A stretch of 64,000 nt of DNA, from the NCBI RefSeq assembly GCF_001995215.1, contig NZ_MUXN01000006.1, forward strand, positions 1 to 64,000. Direction: 5' to 3'. Under the pieces are notes generated by a model that worked only from the letters and a program-made list of their open reading frames with translations, searched no databases and was not told where the DNA came from. The stretch is from Amycolatopsis azurea DSM 43854 (GTDB taxonomy: Bacteria > Actinomycetota > Actinomycetes > Mycobacteriales > Pseudonocardiaceae). This document shows positions 1 to 8,399 of the stretch, in pieces. A program made the translations under genes and the position numbers. The first letter of the stretch is position 1. Each line of letters begins with the position of its first letter.

Positions 1-69
1 GGACAACCGGGGGAAGCTCATTCCGGGCCAAACCCTCCACGGTCTCCGTCCACACACATCATCATCACT

Positions 70-85
70 GTGGCTTTCGCAACAC
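70..85. repeat. Partial copy of the GTTGCGAAAG repeat
   Basis: These 16 bases match the right arm of the GTTGCGAAAGCCACTT palindrome found in full at 34316-34368 and 57449-57501. Only this half is present. I see no gene in the first 160 bases of the window. Confidence 0.45.
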
Positions 86-160
86 GCGGGACGCGATACA
101 TGCCGCGTTCAATCACCTACTCGCGCTTACAGGCCCCGCAAGCAGGTGACTACTCGCGGG

Positions 161-730
161 TCAGAGGGCCGCGCCGATGAGCATGTAGCCCATCCCGGCG
201 CCCATGATGACCCGGCAGACGCGCCGCGACACCTGACCGGATTCGCCGTTTCCTCGCGCCGCGAGGACACCGGCGCGCACGGCGTCCACCGCGAAATACA
301 CGGCAACGGCACCGAAGACCAGCGAAAGCCACAGCGCCGAACCGCCACCGGGGCCGGACATCACCAGCCACGGACCGTGAGAAACCTCGCTGTGTGGCAT
401 GAACGTCACCATGAACAGCATCGCGACGGCGGACACGGCGTGGTGCCCGCACGCGGAGTGCCCGGACCGCCGCCCCTTCCACCACGAGACGGCGAACCAG
501 CCCGCGGTCAGTGCCAGCACCGCCTGCCAGCCCGCCGCGGGGATCGGGCCGCCCACCGGGGACAGCATCGCGACCATGGCGACGACGAGCAGCAGTTCGG
601 CGAGGTCGCCGTTGCGGACCCGCGCGCCGTGGCGCCCGTAGTCCAACCGGACGAGTCTCAGCACGCAGGGCAGGACCAGCGCGGCGAACACCGCGGTCAG
701 GGTCCACGCGACGACGAGTGGTCCAGACAT
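161..730 (-). CDS. DUF5134-type integral membrane protein
   Basis: This 189-residue protein is mostly hydrophobic, with about five or six predicted membrane segments: residues 1-25, a segment near 45-65, 70-85, one around the His-rich GHHAVSAVAMLFMV motif near 94-110, 125-150 and the C-terminal end. The paired histidines next to a run of Met and Ala in a membrane helix are typical of the actinobacterial DUF5134 family, whose function is unknown. A metal-related role is only a guess. The ATG at 730 fits the family length. The gene lies 74 bases downstream of the sterol side-chain operon on the same strand, so it could be its last member or separate. Confidence 0.75.
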   Translation of the reverse strand: MSGPLVVAWTLTAVFAALVLPCVLRLVRLDYGRHGARVRNGDLAELLLVVAMVAMLSPVGGPIPAAGWQAVLALTAGWFAVSWWKGRRSGHSACGHHAVSAVAMLFMVTFMPHSEVSHGPWLVMSGPGGGSALWLSLVFGAVAVYFAVDAVRAGVLAARGNGESGQVSRRVCRVIMGAGMGYMLIGAAL

Positions 731-804
731 CTCACCCTCCTGGCCGGTATCCCTCTCACCGTCGCAGGTGGCGCACTAGTACACCATCGGGCATCGGGGT
801 GATC

Positions 805-1977
805 TCAGCCCGCGGTCAGGACCAGTCCGCTCGTAGGTACGCCGGTGCCGGCGGTCACGAGCACTCGCGCGGCCCCGTCGACCTGGTTGACGGCGTCGCC
901 CCGCAACTGCCGGACCCCTTCGGCGATCCCGTTCATCCCGTGGATGTAGGCCTCCCCCAGCTGCCCGCCGTGCGGGTTGAGCGGGAGTTTCCCGTCGAGT
1001 TCCAGGGTGCCGCCGCCGATGAAGTCCTTGGCCTCGCCCTTGCCGCAGAACCCGAGTTCTTCCAGCTGCATCAGGACGTAAGGGGTGAAGTGGTCGTAGA
1101 GCACGGCGAGGTCCATGTCACCGGGCCCGAGTCCGGACTGCGCCCACAGCTGCCGCCCCACGACGCCCATCTCCGGCAGCGCCGGGAGGTCGTCACGGTA
1201 GTAGCTGGTCATCACGTACTGGTCCGGACCACTCCCCTGCGCGGCCGCCGCGATCACGGCGGGCCGGTGCGGCAGGTCGCGCGCCCGTTCGGCGCTGGTG
1301 ATCACCAGCGCGACACCGCCGTCGCTCTCCTGGCAGCAGTCCAGCAGGTGCAACGGTTCGGCGACCCAGCGGGACGCCTGATGGTCTTCGAGCGTGATCG
1401 GTTTGCCGTAGAACCAGGCCTTCGGGTTCGTCGCCGCGCGGGCGCGGTCGATGACCGCCACCCGGCCGAAGTCCTCGCTGGTCGCGCCGTACTCGTGCAT
1501 GTAGCGCCGGGCGAGCATGGCGACGGTCGCGGCGGGCGTCGCGATCCCCATCGGGTAGTGGAACGCGTTGTCGACGCCCGAAGAGTTCACCTGCCCCGCC
1601 GCGGCCGAGGACACCTGCCCGAACCGCATCCCGGACCGTTCGTTGAACGCGCGGTACGCGACGACGACGTCCGCGACGCCGGTCGCGACGGCCATCGCGG
1701 CCTGCTGCACGGTGGCCGCCGCCGCGCCGCCGCCGTAGTGGATCCGGCTGAAGAACTTGAGTTCGGGGATGCCGAGTTCCCGCGCCACGGCGATCTCGCT
1801 GTTGCCGTCCATGGTGAACGACACCAGGCCGTCCACATCGGACGGCGAGAGCCCGGCGTCCTTCAGCGCGCTCGAAACCGCTTCCGCCGCCAAGCGCAAC
1901 TCGCTGCGCCCGGAATCCTTGGAGAACTCCGTCGCGCCGATCCCGGCGATCGCCGCCCGTTCGGACAGGGTCATCAC
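805..1977 (-). CDS. ltp2: Steroid side-chain aldolase Ltp2 (thiolase-like)
   Basis: A 390-residue thiolase-superfamily protein of the SCP-x/lipid-transfer type. In cholesterol degradation Ltp2 performs the retro-aldol cleavage of the C22 steroid-CoA (17-hydroxy-3-oxo-pregnene-carboxyl-CoA) to a 17-keto steroid and propionyl-CoA. It works with the DUF35 domain of ChsH2. The N-terminal half carries AIAGIGATEFS and a Gly/Ala-rich helix (HYGGGAAAATVQQ). The C-terminal half carries LYDHFTPYVLMQLEELGFC and NPHGGQLGEAYIHG, as expected for thiolase-like lyases. The GTG at 1977 overlaps the chsH1 stop by 4 bases; the adjacent ATG at 1974 is an alternative, and both follow a GGGAG site. The gene order matches Rv3540c in the mycobacterial igr operon. 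Confidence 0.88.
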   Translation of the reverse strand: MMTLSERAAIAGIGATEFSKDSGRSELRLAAEAVSSALKDAGLSPSDVDGLVSFTMDGNSEIAVARELGIPELKFFSRIHYGGGAAAATVQQAAMAVATGVADVVVAYRAFNERSGMRFGQVSSAAAGQVNSSGVDNAFHYPMGIATPAATVAMLARRYMHEYGATSEDFGRVAVIDRARAATNPKAWFYGKPITLEDHQASRWVAEPLHLLDCCQESDGGVALVITSAERARDLPHRPAVIAAAAQGSGPDQYVMTSYYRDDLPALPEMGVVGRQLWAQSGLGPGDMDLAVLYDHFTPYVLMQLEELGFCGKGEAKDFIGGGTLELDGKLPLNPHGGQLGEAYIHGMNGIAEGVRQLRGDAVNQVDGAARVLVTAGTGVPTSGLVLTAG

Positions 1978-2369
1978 TCGACTCCCAGCGTGATCGCCAC
2001 GGTACCCACCACGTGCTCGCCAAGACTGTCCACTCCGGACACCGCGATCACCACGTCGTCACCGTCCCGTTCCGTGACCCGGCCGGTGAAGGTCAGGGTG
2101 TCGTAGGCGTAGCAGGGCACGCCGAGCCGGATCTTGATCGACCGCACGAACGCCTCCGGCCCCGCCCAGTCGGTGACGAACCGTTGCACCAGACCGGTGT
2201 CGGTGAGGATGTTGAGGAAGATGTCCTTCGATCCGCGTCGCACGGCGGCGTCCCGGTCGTGGTGGACGTCCTGGAAGTCCCGGGTCGCCACCGCGGTGCT
2301 CACCACGAAGGTCGGAGTGGCCTCGATCGTCAGCGGCGGCAGCTCGGTGCCGACCGAACAGTCCTTCAT
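1974..2369 (-). CDS. chsH1: MaoC-like enoyl-CoA hydratase subunit ChsH1
   Basis: A 131-residue single hot-dog (MaoC-like) domain. In the sterol pathway ChsH1 pairs with the N-terminal MaoC domain of ChsH2 to form the heteromeric hydratase that hydrates the C22 enoyl-CoA. The segment RDFQDVHHDRDAA near residues 31-43 resembles the hydratase 2 motif with Asp and His. The ATG at 2369 overlaps the chsH2 stop in an ATGA junction, and its own stop overlaps the ltp2 start. The length and position match Rv3541c. The assignment rests on motif and on synteny with four recognisable neighbours. Confidence 0.87.
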   Translation of the reverse strand: MKDCSVGTELPPLTIEATPTFVVSTAVATRDFQDVHHDRDAAVRRGSKDIFLNILTDTGLVQRFVTDWAGPEAFVRSIKIRLGVPCYAYDTLTFTGRVTERDGDDVVIAVSGVDSLGEHVVGTVAITLGVE

Positions 2370-3280
2370 CGCGCGACCCTCCAAGCGGGCAACGTCAGTT
2401 CGTCGTCGATCTTCACGAAGGCCGCTTCCACGCCGAGTCCGATGTGGACGGACTCCGGATCGGCGTCGAGCAGTTCGCCCATCACCCGGACACCCTCCTC
2501 CAGTTCGACGAGCGCGACCACGAACGGCAGATCCTTGCCGGGGACCTTCGGATGGTGGTGCACCACGTAGCTGTAGACCGTCCCGCGACCGCACGCGACG
2601 ACGTAGTCCGGCTTGGCGTCGAGGTCGCCGCCGGGCGGCATCGGGCCGGGCGGATGCCGCAGGGTCTCGCCCCACCGCTGGATCCGCAGTTCCCCTTCAC
2701 GCAGCCCGGCCCAGAAGAACTCGGTGTCCTTGCTGATCACCGGTCGCAGGACCGGGGCCGCCTGCTTCGCGGGCTCGGCGCCCGGCGGACGGAACTTCAG
2801 CACCCGGAAGACCATGTCCGCGACGGCCTCGTCGCCGACGTACCAGGTGGTCTTCGTGGTCACGAACCAGCCTTCGCCCAGCGCGGTACGTTTCGGCCCG
2901 ACGACGCTTTCGAGTTTCGCGGTCGCCTCGACCCGCTCGCCGTGCCGCAGATAGCGGAAGTAGTTCTGCTCGGAGTTGGTCGCGACGACCGAGGTGAACC
3001 CGGCTTCGTCGAGCACCTCCATCATCGCGCCGAGCGGATCGTCCGACGTCCTCGTCCAGTGCAGCCCACCCATCGTCCACACCTGCGCCATCGCGGGCGG
3101 CGCGACGAGCCCCTTGTGGACGCTCCCGGCGGCGAACTCCTCGTCGACGTAGACCGGGTTGCGGTCACCGAGGGCTTCGACCCAGTTGTTCACCATCGCC
3201 TGGTTGACCGCGTCGCGGGCGGCCCTCGGCGCGGATTCCCCTTGCGCGGCGATGCGTTCCGCGGCTTCCTGGATGCTCAT
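2366..3280 (-). CDS. chsH2: MaoC-DUF35 hydratase/scaffold subunit ChsH2
   Basis: A 304-residue two-domain protein. Residues about 1-165 form a MaoC-like hot-dog domain (VNNWVEALGDRNPVYVDEEF). Residues about 180-304 form a DUF35/OB-fold acyl-CoA-binding domain, with FFWAGLREGELRIQRW and the following DUF35 signature. The usual DUF35 zinc cysteines are not evident; the segment reads as ETLRHPPGP. In M. tuberculosis the MaoC half pairs with ChsH1 and the DUF35 half binds and activates Ltp2, so one polypeptide bridges two successive steps. The ATG at 3280 overlaps the chsE2 stop in an ATGA junction. The order matches Rv3542c. Confidence 0.88.
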   Translation of the reverse strand: MSIQEAAERIAAQGESAPRAARDAVNQAMVNNWVEALGDRNPVYVDEEFAAGSVHKGLVAPPAMAQVWTMGGLHWTRTSDDPLGAMMEVLDEAGFTSVVATNSEQNYFRYLRHGERVEATAKLESVVGPKRTALGEGWFVTTKTTWYVGDEAVADMVFRVLKFRPPGAEPAKQAAPVLRPVISKDTEFFWAGLREGELRIQRWGETLRHPPGPMPPGGDLDAKPDYVVACGRGTVYSYVVHHHPKVPGKDLPFVVALVELEEGVRVMGELLDADPESVHIGLGVEAAFVKIDDELTLPAWRVAR

Positions 3281-4449
3281 CGCGGCACCCTCGGCAAGCC
3301 GAGCCCGGCGGTGGCGATCAGCTCGCGCTGGATCTCGCTGACGCCGCCGCCGAAGGTCAGCACCAGATTGCGTTTGGCCACCACGTCCAGCCACCGCGCC
3401 AGATCCGCGGTTTCGGCGTCGGCCTGATCGCCGTGTCGTGCCACGATCTCCTCCAGTTTCCTGGTCAGCCGCTGGATGCGCTCGGAACCGACGATCTTGG
3501 TGGCCGAGGCGTCGGCCACCGCCACCGGCCCGGTCGCCGACGACGCCGCGACCTGCCAGTTCAGCAGTTCGTTGATCCGGGCGGTCGCCAGGGTTTCCGC
3601 GAGTACGGCCCGGACGTCGGGTAACTGGAGCAGCGGCGTGCCGTCCGGGGCCTTCCTCGACGCCGCCCAGTCGCGGACGCGGTCGCACAGGCCGCCGATC
3701 CGCCCGGCGGGGCCGAGCATGACGCGTTCGTGGTTGAGCTGGGTGGTGATCAGCCGCCAGCCCTCGTTCTCCTTGCCCACCAGCATGTTCGCGGGCACCC
3801 GGACGTCGGAGTAGTAGGTGGCGTTCACGTGGTGCGCGCCATCGCAGGTGATGATCGGTGTCCAGGAGTAGCCCGGATCGCGGGTGTCCATGATGAGGAT
3901 CGAGATCCCCTTGTGCTTCGGCGCGTCCTGCTCGGTCCGCACGGCCAGCCAGATGTAGTCGGCGTCGTGCCCGCCGGTGGTGAAGATCTTCTGGCCGTTG
4001 ACGACGTACTCGTCCCCTTCGCGCACCGCCGTCGTGCGCAGCGCCGCGAGGTCCGTTCCCGCGTCGGGTTCGGTGTAGCCGATGGCGAAATGCACCTCGC
4101 CCGCGAGGATCTTGGGCAGGAACAAGGACTTCTGTTCCTCGGTGCCGAACGCCTGCAACGTGGGCCCGACGGTCTGCAGCGTCACCGACGGCAGCTGGAC
4201 GTCGGCCCGGGCGGCCTCGTCGACGAAGATGTGCTGCTCGATCTCGCCGAAACCCCGGCCGCCGTACTGTTCGGGCCAGCCGACGCCGAGCCGGCCGTCG
4301 CGGCCCATCCGCCGCACGATCTCGCGGTACACCGGTCCGTGCCGCTCGCGCAGCATCGCGCGCCGCTCGTCGGCGCTCACCAGGCCGGCGAAGTACTCTC
4401 GCAGTTCGGTTCGCAGTTGCTGCTGCGCCGCGGTCAGTTCGATCAGCAT
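3277..4449 (-). CDS. chsE2: Acyl-CoA dehydrogenase subunit ChsE2 (FadE29-like)
   Basis: A 390-residue acyl-CoA dehydrogenase. The FAD/substrate signature is FAIGYTEPDAGTDLAALRT near residue 125, followed by YVVNGQKIFTTGG. A C-terminal helical domain runs from about 235. In mycobacteria FadE28 and FadE29 form an alpha2beta2 enzyme that oxidises the 3-carbon steroid side chain of 3-oxo-4-pregnene-20-carboxyl-CoA, and FadE29 (ChsE2) supplies the catalytic base. The ATG at 4449 starts 2 bases after the chsE1 stop, which favours it over longer upstream frames that would run into chsE1. It is coupled to chsH2 by an ATGA overlap. Confidence 0.88.
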   Translation of the reverse strand: MLIELTAAQQQLRTELREYFAGLVSADERRAMLRERHGPVYREIVRRMGRDGRLGVGWPEQYGGRGFGEIEQHIFVDEAARADVQLPSVTLQTVGPTLQAFGTEEQKSLFLPKILAGEVHFAIGYTEPDAGTDLAALRTTAVREGDEYVVNGQKIFTTGGHDADYIWLAVRTEQDAPKHKGISILIMDTRDPGYSWTPIITCDGAHHVNATYYSDVRVPANMLVGKENEGWRLITTQLNHERVMLGPAGRIGGLCDRVRDWAASRKAPDGTPLLQLPDVRAVLAETLATARINELLNWQVAASSATGPVAVADASATKIVGSERIQRLTRKLEEIVARHGDQADAETADLARWLDVVAKRNLVLTFGGGVSEIQRELIATAGLGLPRVPR

Positions 4450-4451
4450 TC

Positions 4452-5516
4452 TCACCCCGCCACCAGTTCGCCCACCGCGGCCAGCCGATGCGAGGCGCCG
4501 CCGAGCGTTCGTCCCAGATCCTTGACAGCCGACGAGAACCGGTGCAGTGGATAGGTTTCGTCCACGCCGATCCCGCCGTGCAGGTGATGGCAGACGGCCA
4601 GCGCCCCGGGCGCCTCCTCCGCCAGCCAGTACGCCGCGATGTCGAGTTCCGCGTCGGCGTCGAGCCCCGCCCCGAGCCGCCAGACCGCCGACCGCGCGGC
4701 CAGCTGGACGGTCCTCGACGCGACGTAGACGTCCGCGATCTGTTGCGCCACCGCCTGGAACGCCGCCAGCGGGCGCCCGAACTGCTCGCGTTCGCCGACG
4801 TGCTTGGTGGTCAGCGCGAGCGCGCCGGCGAGCAGCCCGTCGCCGAACGCCACCGAGCCCGCGAGCGCGAACCGGTGCAGGGTCGCGATCGACTCGCCGG
4901 GGCCGTGCCCGTTCAGGAGATCGGCGTCGGTGACGGTCACCGAGTCCAGCGTCATCGTGTAGTCCGGCGTGCCGCAAGACGTTCTCGTCGGGGTCAGCGT
5001 CACGCCGTCGGCCCGTGGATCGACCAGGAAGACGCCGGTGCCGCCGGGCAGCGAGGCGGGCGTCAGGATCCGGGTGGCCTCCGCCGCGAACGGCACGCCG
5101 ACCTTGACCCCGCTCAGCCGCCAGTCCCCGGCCGATTCCGCGGCGGTCGCGGGCCGGGTGGTGAACGGCGCGGAGGGTTCGTGCAAAGCGGCGGTGAGCA
5201 CGGAATCGCCCGCGGCGACCGGCGGCAGCAGCGCCGCACGCTGGTCCGGGCCGCCGAGCGCGGTGACCGGCAGGACCCCGAAGGCCAGCGTCGCCAGCGC
5301 GGGCGTCGGCGAGGCGACGCGACCGAGTTCGGTCAGCACCAAGGCGACTTCGGCGACACCGAGGCCGTCACCGCCGAGTTCGGCGGGCAACGCCAGGGCG
5401 AGCAGACCGGCGTCGGCGAGCGCGCGCCACGTGTCCGCGGGCTCGCGATCCTTGCCGAGCACGCCCGCGGTCAGCGCGGTGACCTCGGTCTGCGTCTCGT
5501 CGAACTGGAAGTCCAC
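4452..5516 (-). CDS. chsE1: Acyl-CoA dehydrogenase subunit ChsE1 (FadE28-like)
   Basis: A short, divergent acyl-CoA dehydrogenase of 354 residues that begins with MDFQFDETQTEVTALTAGVL and ends in a compact helical domain (AVCHHLHGGIGVDETYPLHR). Shorter partners of this kind (ChsE1) lack the catalytic glutamate and are obligate partners of ChsE2. It is the first gene of the operon. The GTG start at 5516 is preceded by GAGGAG at a good distance, and a perfect KstR operator lies 35 bases further upstream at 5551-5564. The best match by position and size is Rv3544c. No cytochrome P450 (cyp125) gene precedes it, unlike in mycobacteria. Confidence 0.86.
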   Translation of the reverse strand: MDFQFDETQTEVTALTAGVLGKDREPADTWRALADAGLLALALPAELGGDGLGVAEVALVLTELGRVASPTPALATLAFGVLPVTALGGPDQRAALLPPVAAGDSVLTAALHEPSAPFTTRPATAAESAGDWRLSGVKVGVPFAAEATRILTPASLPGGTGVFLVDPRADGVTLTPTRTSCGTPDYTMTLDSVTVTDADLLNGHGPGESIATLHRFALAGSVAFGDGLLAGALALTTKHVGEREQFGRPLAAFQAVAQQIADVYVASRTVQLAARSAVWRLGAGLDADAELDIAAYWLAEEAPGALAVCHHLHGGIGVDETYPLHRFSSAVKDLGRTLGGASHRLAAVGELVAG

Positions 5517-5550
5517 ACTGGCTCCTCACCGGGGCGAACGGGCACAATAC

Positions 5551-5564
5551 TGAAACCTGTTCTA
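5551..5564. promoter_or_regulatory. KstR operator of the sterol side-chain operon
   Basis: The 14 bases TGAAACCTGTTCTA fit the published KstR consensus TNNAACNNGTTNNA at every fixed position. The site lies 35 bases upstream of the chsE1 start, where repressor binding would cover the promoter. The match is seen directly; binding is inferred from the kstR gene at 14.7 kb in this window. Confidence 0.85.
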
Positions 5565-5627
5565 GTCTTATCCGGAAGGAGGCGTGACGGCAACCCCCTC
5601 GGGAAACGGGGGCACGGGAGGAGGGAG

Positions 5628-7019
5628 CTACGGCGTGGCTTCGAGCAGTTCGGCGAGAGCGTCCGGGAAGTGGTCGGCGAGCGGCCACAGCTCCCCGGTC
5701 AGTTCGCGCGCGCCGAGCAGGCCGACGTCGACCCGGCCAGCGTTGGACAGCACGGTGACGTTGAGCCCGGCGCCGTGGAACACCGGCCCGAGCGGGTAGA
5801 GCCCGGTGATCCGGCAGCCCAGCAGGTACAGCGGCATCGGCGGACCGGGCACATTGGACACCACCAGGTTGTGCACCACCGGATGCCGTTCGGCCAGGCG
5901 CAGCGCGGAATACGCGCGCACCGCGAGGCCGAACATGGTCGCCGCCGAGAACTGGGCCCAGTCCTGGAGCATGTCGGCGTGGATGTCGTGGTGGTGGTCC
6001 TTGGAGTGCCGGTTCGACTCCGCGAGCATGAACACCCGCGCGGCGGGATCCTCCAGGTGCGTGGGCAGCGAGGCGAAGAACGCCGAGACCTTGTTGCTGC
6101 CGTGGTCGCGTTCGGTGCGTTCGTGCACCGACACCGGCACGGTCGCCACCAGCGGGTCCTCCGGCAGTTCGCCGCGATCCCGCAGGAACCGGCGCAGCGC
6201 ACCGGAAACGACGGCGAGGACGACGTCGTTGACGGTCACCCCGAAGGCGTTCTTGATCCGTTTGACCTCGTCGAGGTCGAGCGAGGTGTAGGCGACGCTG
6301 CGGTGTCCCGTGATCGTCCCGTTGAACGACGTCCGCGGCGCGGTGAACGGGACCGGCATTCCCTTGCCCTGCAACGCTTTACCCAGCCATTTCGGGACGA
6401 GTCCGAGCAGGTCCGGGAGTAGTTTGACGACCTCGACCGGACGTTTCGCGAACGACGTCAGCCCCTCGCCGAGCAGCGCGCGCCTGCCGGGGACGCCTCC
6501 GTTGTGGCGTTCGTCCTTCGCGATCTCCGGCGGCGCGGCGTCCGGTTCGAGACCGGCGAGATAGGTGATCAGGCTGGCGCCGCTGACCCCGTCGACGCTG
6601 GCGTGGTGCATCTTCAGCAGGACCGCGATCCCGCCGTCGGCCAGGCCTTCGATGACGTACAACTGCCAGAGTGGCTGCGCGCGGTCCAAGCGTTGTCCCG
6701 CGATGTGGGCGCAGAGTCCGGCCAGTTCCCGCCGGTCACCGGGCGCGGGTACGCCGATCCGGTGAACGTGGGCTTCGAGGTCGAAGTCCTCGTCCTCGAC
6801 CCACACCGGATGCGTCAGGTTCCAGAGTGGATTGTGCAGCTTGCGCCGGAATGCCGGGATCAGCTTGACCCGTTCGGCCAGTTTCTCCTTGAAGCGCTCG
6901 AAGTCGTAGCCGCCGGGCATGGTCGAGCCGTCCAAGGTGAGCAGTCCGCACACATGCAGGACCTGGGCCTGCGTCTCCAGGTAGAGGAAACTCGCGTCCA
7001 GACCGCTCAGTCTCTGCAT
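5628..7019 (-). CDS. Wax ester synthase/diacylglycerol acyltransferase (WS/DGAT)
   Basis: A 463-residue WS/DGAT-family acyltransferase, which moves acyl groups from acyl-CoA to diacylglycerol or long-chain alcohols to make storage lipid. The catalytic HHxxxDG motif is intact as HHASVDG near residue 138. The N-terminal signature (MQRLSGLDASFLYLE), the PLW motif and NVPGPPMPLYLLG are typical. I chose the ATG at 7019 because AGGTGA stands a few bases upstream; an in-frame start at 7046 would lie inside the operator. The gene is divergent from an esterase and shares a perfect KstR operator with it, which suggests that sterol-derived acyl-CoA is directed to storage lipid. The pair resembles the mycobacterial Rv0221-lipC neighbourhood. 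Confidence 0.9.
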   Translation of the reverse strand: MQRLSGLDASFLYLETQAQVLHVCGLLTLDGSTMPGGYDFERFKEKLAERVKLIPAFRRKLHNPLWNLTHPVWVEDEDFDLEAHVHRIGVPAPGDRRELAGLCAHIAGQRLDRAQPLWQLYVIEGLADGGIAVLLKMHHASVDGVSGASLITYLAGLEPDAAPPEIAKDERHNGGVPGRRALLGEGLTSFAKRPVEVVKLLPDLLGLVPKWLGKALQGKGMPVPFTAPRTSFNGTITGHRSVAYTSLDLDEVKRIKNAFGVTVNDVVLAVVSGALRRFLRDRGELPEDPLVATVPVSVHERTERDHGSNKVSAFFASLPTHLEDPAARVFMLAESNRHSKDHHHDIHADMLQDWAQFSAATMFGLAVRAYSALRLAERHPVVHNLVVSNVPGPPMPLYLLGCRITGLYPLGPVFHGAGLNVTVLSNAGRVDVGLLGARELTGELWPLADHFPDALAELLEATP

Positions 7020-7041
7020 AAGAATCACCTTAAGTGAACTT

Positions 7042-7055
7042 TGCAACCGGTTCTA
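7042..7055. promoter_or_regulatory. KstR operator between WS/DGAT and esterase
   Basis: TGCAACCGGTTCTA matches TNNAACNNGTTNNA at all fixed positions. It sits midway between two divergent starts, at 7019 on the minus strand and 7086 on the plus strand, so one repressor could silence both. Confidence 0.83.
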
Positions 7056-7085
7056 GACGGTTACCCGGGGGTAGGATCGGTGCCC

Positions 7086-8333
7086 ATGCAGCCGAGTTTC
7101 GTCGTCCGACAGGCACTCCAGCTCGCGCTCACCGCGAACGCGCTGAAGCCGCCGAGAGGTGCCCGGACGGCGGTCCCGGCGTTCTTCGCGGGCTGGCTCA
7201 CCGGGGAACTGGCCCCGCATCTGCTCGCACTCACCGCGGCCGACGCGGCGGCGCACGTCGCACGGCACCGGAGCGGGTCGAGCAAGGCCGGTCTCGCGCT
7301 CGCGACGGCGTCGGCGGCCGGGCTCGGCGCGCTGATCGCGCAGTCCCAGCGAGCCCGGGGCGAGATCGAGACCGCGCTCACCGAAGGCATCGGCAACGCC
7401 TACGCCGACGAACTCGAGCACCCGCCGAGCCCGACCGACCTCGCGACCCCGTGGGGCCAGCTGGCCATGCCGTTCCGCATGCGCGATCCGGAGGTCCGGC
7501 GGACGCGCGACATCGCCTACGCGCCCGGCGGGAAGCGGTTCCTGCTCGACGTCTACGCCCCGCGCGAACCGGTCACCGGCGCGCCGATCCTGCTGCAGGT
7601 ACACGGCGGCGCGTGGGTGATCGGCAACAAGGACCAGCAGGGCCTGCCGCTGATGCTGCACATGGCCAAACGCGGCTGGATCTGCATCGCGATCAACTAC
7701 CCGCTCTCCCCCGCCGCCCGCTGGCCGGCGCACATCGTCGCGGCGAAACGCGCGCTGGCCTGGATCCGGGACAACGCCGAGTCCTACGGCGGCGACCCGT
7801 CGTTCGTCGCCGTCACCGGGGGTTCGGCTGGCGGGCATCTCGCGGCGCTGCTGGCACTGACCGCGAACGACCCGGCGCTCCAGCCCGGCTTCACCGAGGC
7901 GGACACGAGCATCCAGGCGTGCGCCCCGCACTACGGCGTGTACGACTTCGCCGCGACCAGCGGGCGGCGCTCCAGCCAAACCCGGCTGAAGACGCTGATC
8001 GCCCGGCACGTCTTCGAATCGGACAGGGATCCGGTGAACTTCCTCGACGACTACATCGCGGCGTCACCGCTGGACCGGATCACCGAGGACGCGCCGCCGT
8101 TCTTCGTGATCCACGGCGTCCACGACTCGCTGGTGCCGGTGGGCGAGGCCCGCGAATTCGTGCGGCGCCTGCGGGAGAAGTCCCAGCGTGAGGTCGCCTA
8201 CGCGGAGATCTCCGGCGCCCAGCACGCTTTCGACGTCTTCCCCTCGATCCGCAGCGCGCACGTGGTCCGCGGGGTGGAACGGTTCCTGGAGTGGGCTTAC
8301 CGGTCGGAGAAGCGCCGGTCGAGTGGGTCGTGA
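7086..8333 (+). CDS. HSL-family alpha/beta hydrolase (LipC-like esterase)
   Basis: A 415-residue alpha/beta hydrolase. The oxyanion-hole motif is HGGAW near residue 173. The nucleophile motif is GGSAGG near 244, and the triad is completed by an Asp in HDSLVPV near 346 and a His in AQHAF near 379. An alanine-rich N-terminal extension of about 100 residues precedes the hydrolase fold, as in mycobacterial LipC. It probably hydrolyses short acyl esters or glycerides. The ATG at 7086 follows GTAGGATCG. Its stop codon lies inside the left arm of a long palindrome (8326-8373). It is divergent from a WS/DGAT gene and shares its KstR operator, so a role in lipid storage turnover during sterol growth is inferred. 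Confidence 0.85.
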   Translation: MQPSFVVRQALQLALTANALKPPRGARTAVPAFFAGWLTGELAPHLLALTAADAAAHVARHRSGSSKAGLALATASAAGLGALIAQSQRARGEIETALTEGIGNAYADELEHPPSPTDLATPWGQLAMPFRMRDPEVRRTRDIAYAPGGKRFLLDVYAPREPVTGAPILLQVHGGAWVIGNKDQQGLPLMLHMAKRGWICIAINYPLSPAARWPAHIVAAKRALAWIRDNAESYGGDPSFVAVTGGSAGGHLAALLALTANDPALQPGFTEADTSIQACAPHYGVYDFAATSGRRSSQTRLKTLIARHVFESDRDPVNFLDDYIAASPLDRITEDAPPFFVIHGVHDSLVPVGEAREFVRRLREKSQREVAYAEISGAQHAFDVFPSIRSAHVVRGVERFLEWAYRSEKRRSSGS

Positions 8334-8373
8334 GTGGTAAGTCGCGTTAGAACGACACTTACCACTCACGACC
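8326..8373. repeat. Family A palindrome (GTGAGTGGTAAGT)
   Basis: Two perfect 17-base arms, 8326-8342 and 8357-8373, flank a 14-base centre containing CGTTAGAACG. The same arms and core recur at 15351-15394, and one arm recurs at 34503-34517. The stop codon of the upstream esterase is inside the left arm. It lies between convergent genes and could act as a bidirectional terminator, but there is no T run. Confidence 0.8.
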
Positions 8374-8399
8374 ACCTCAGCCCATGCCCTCCGCCGGCG

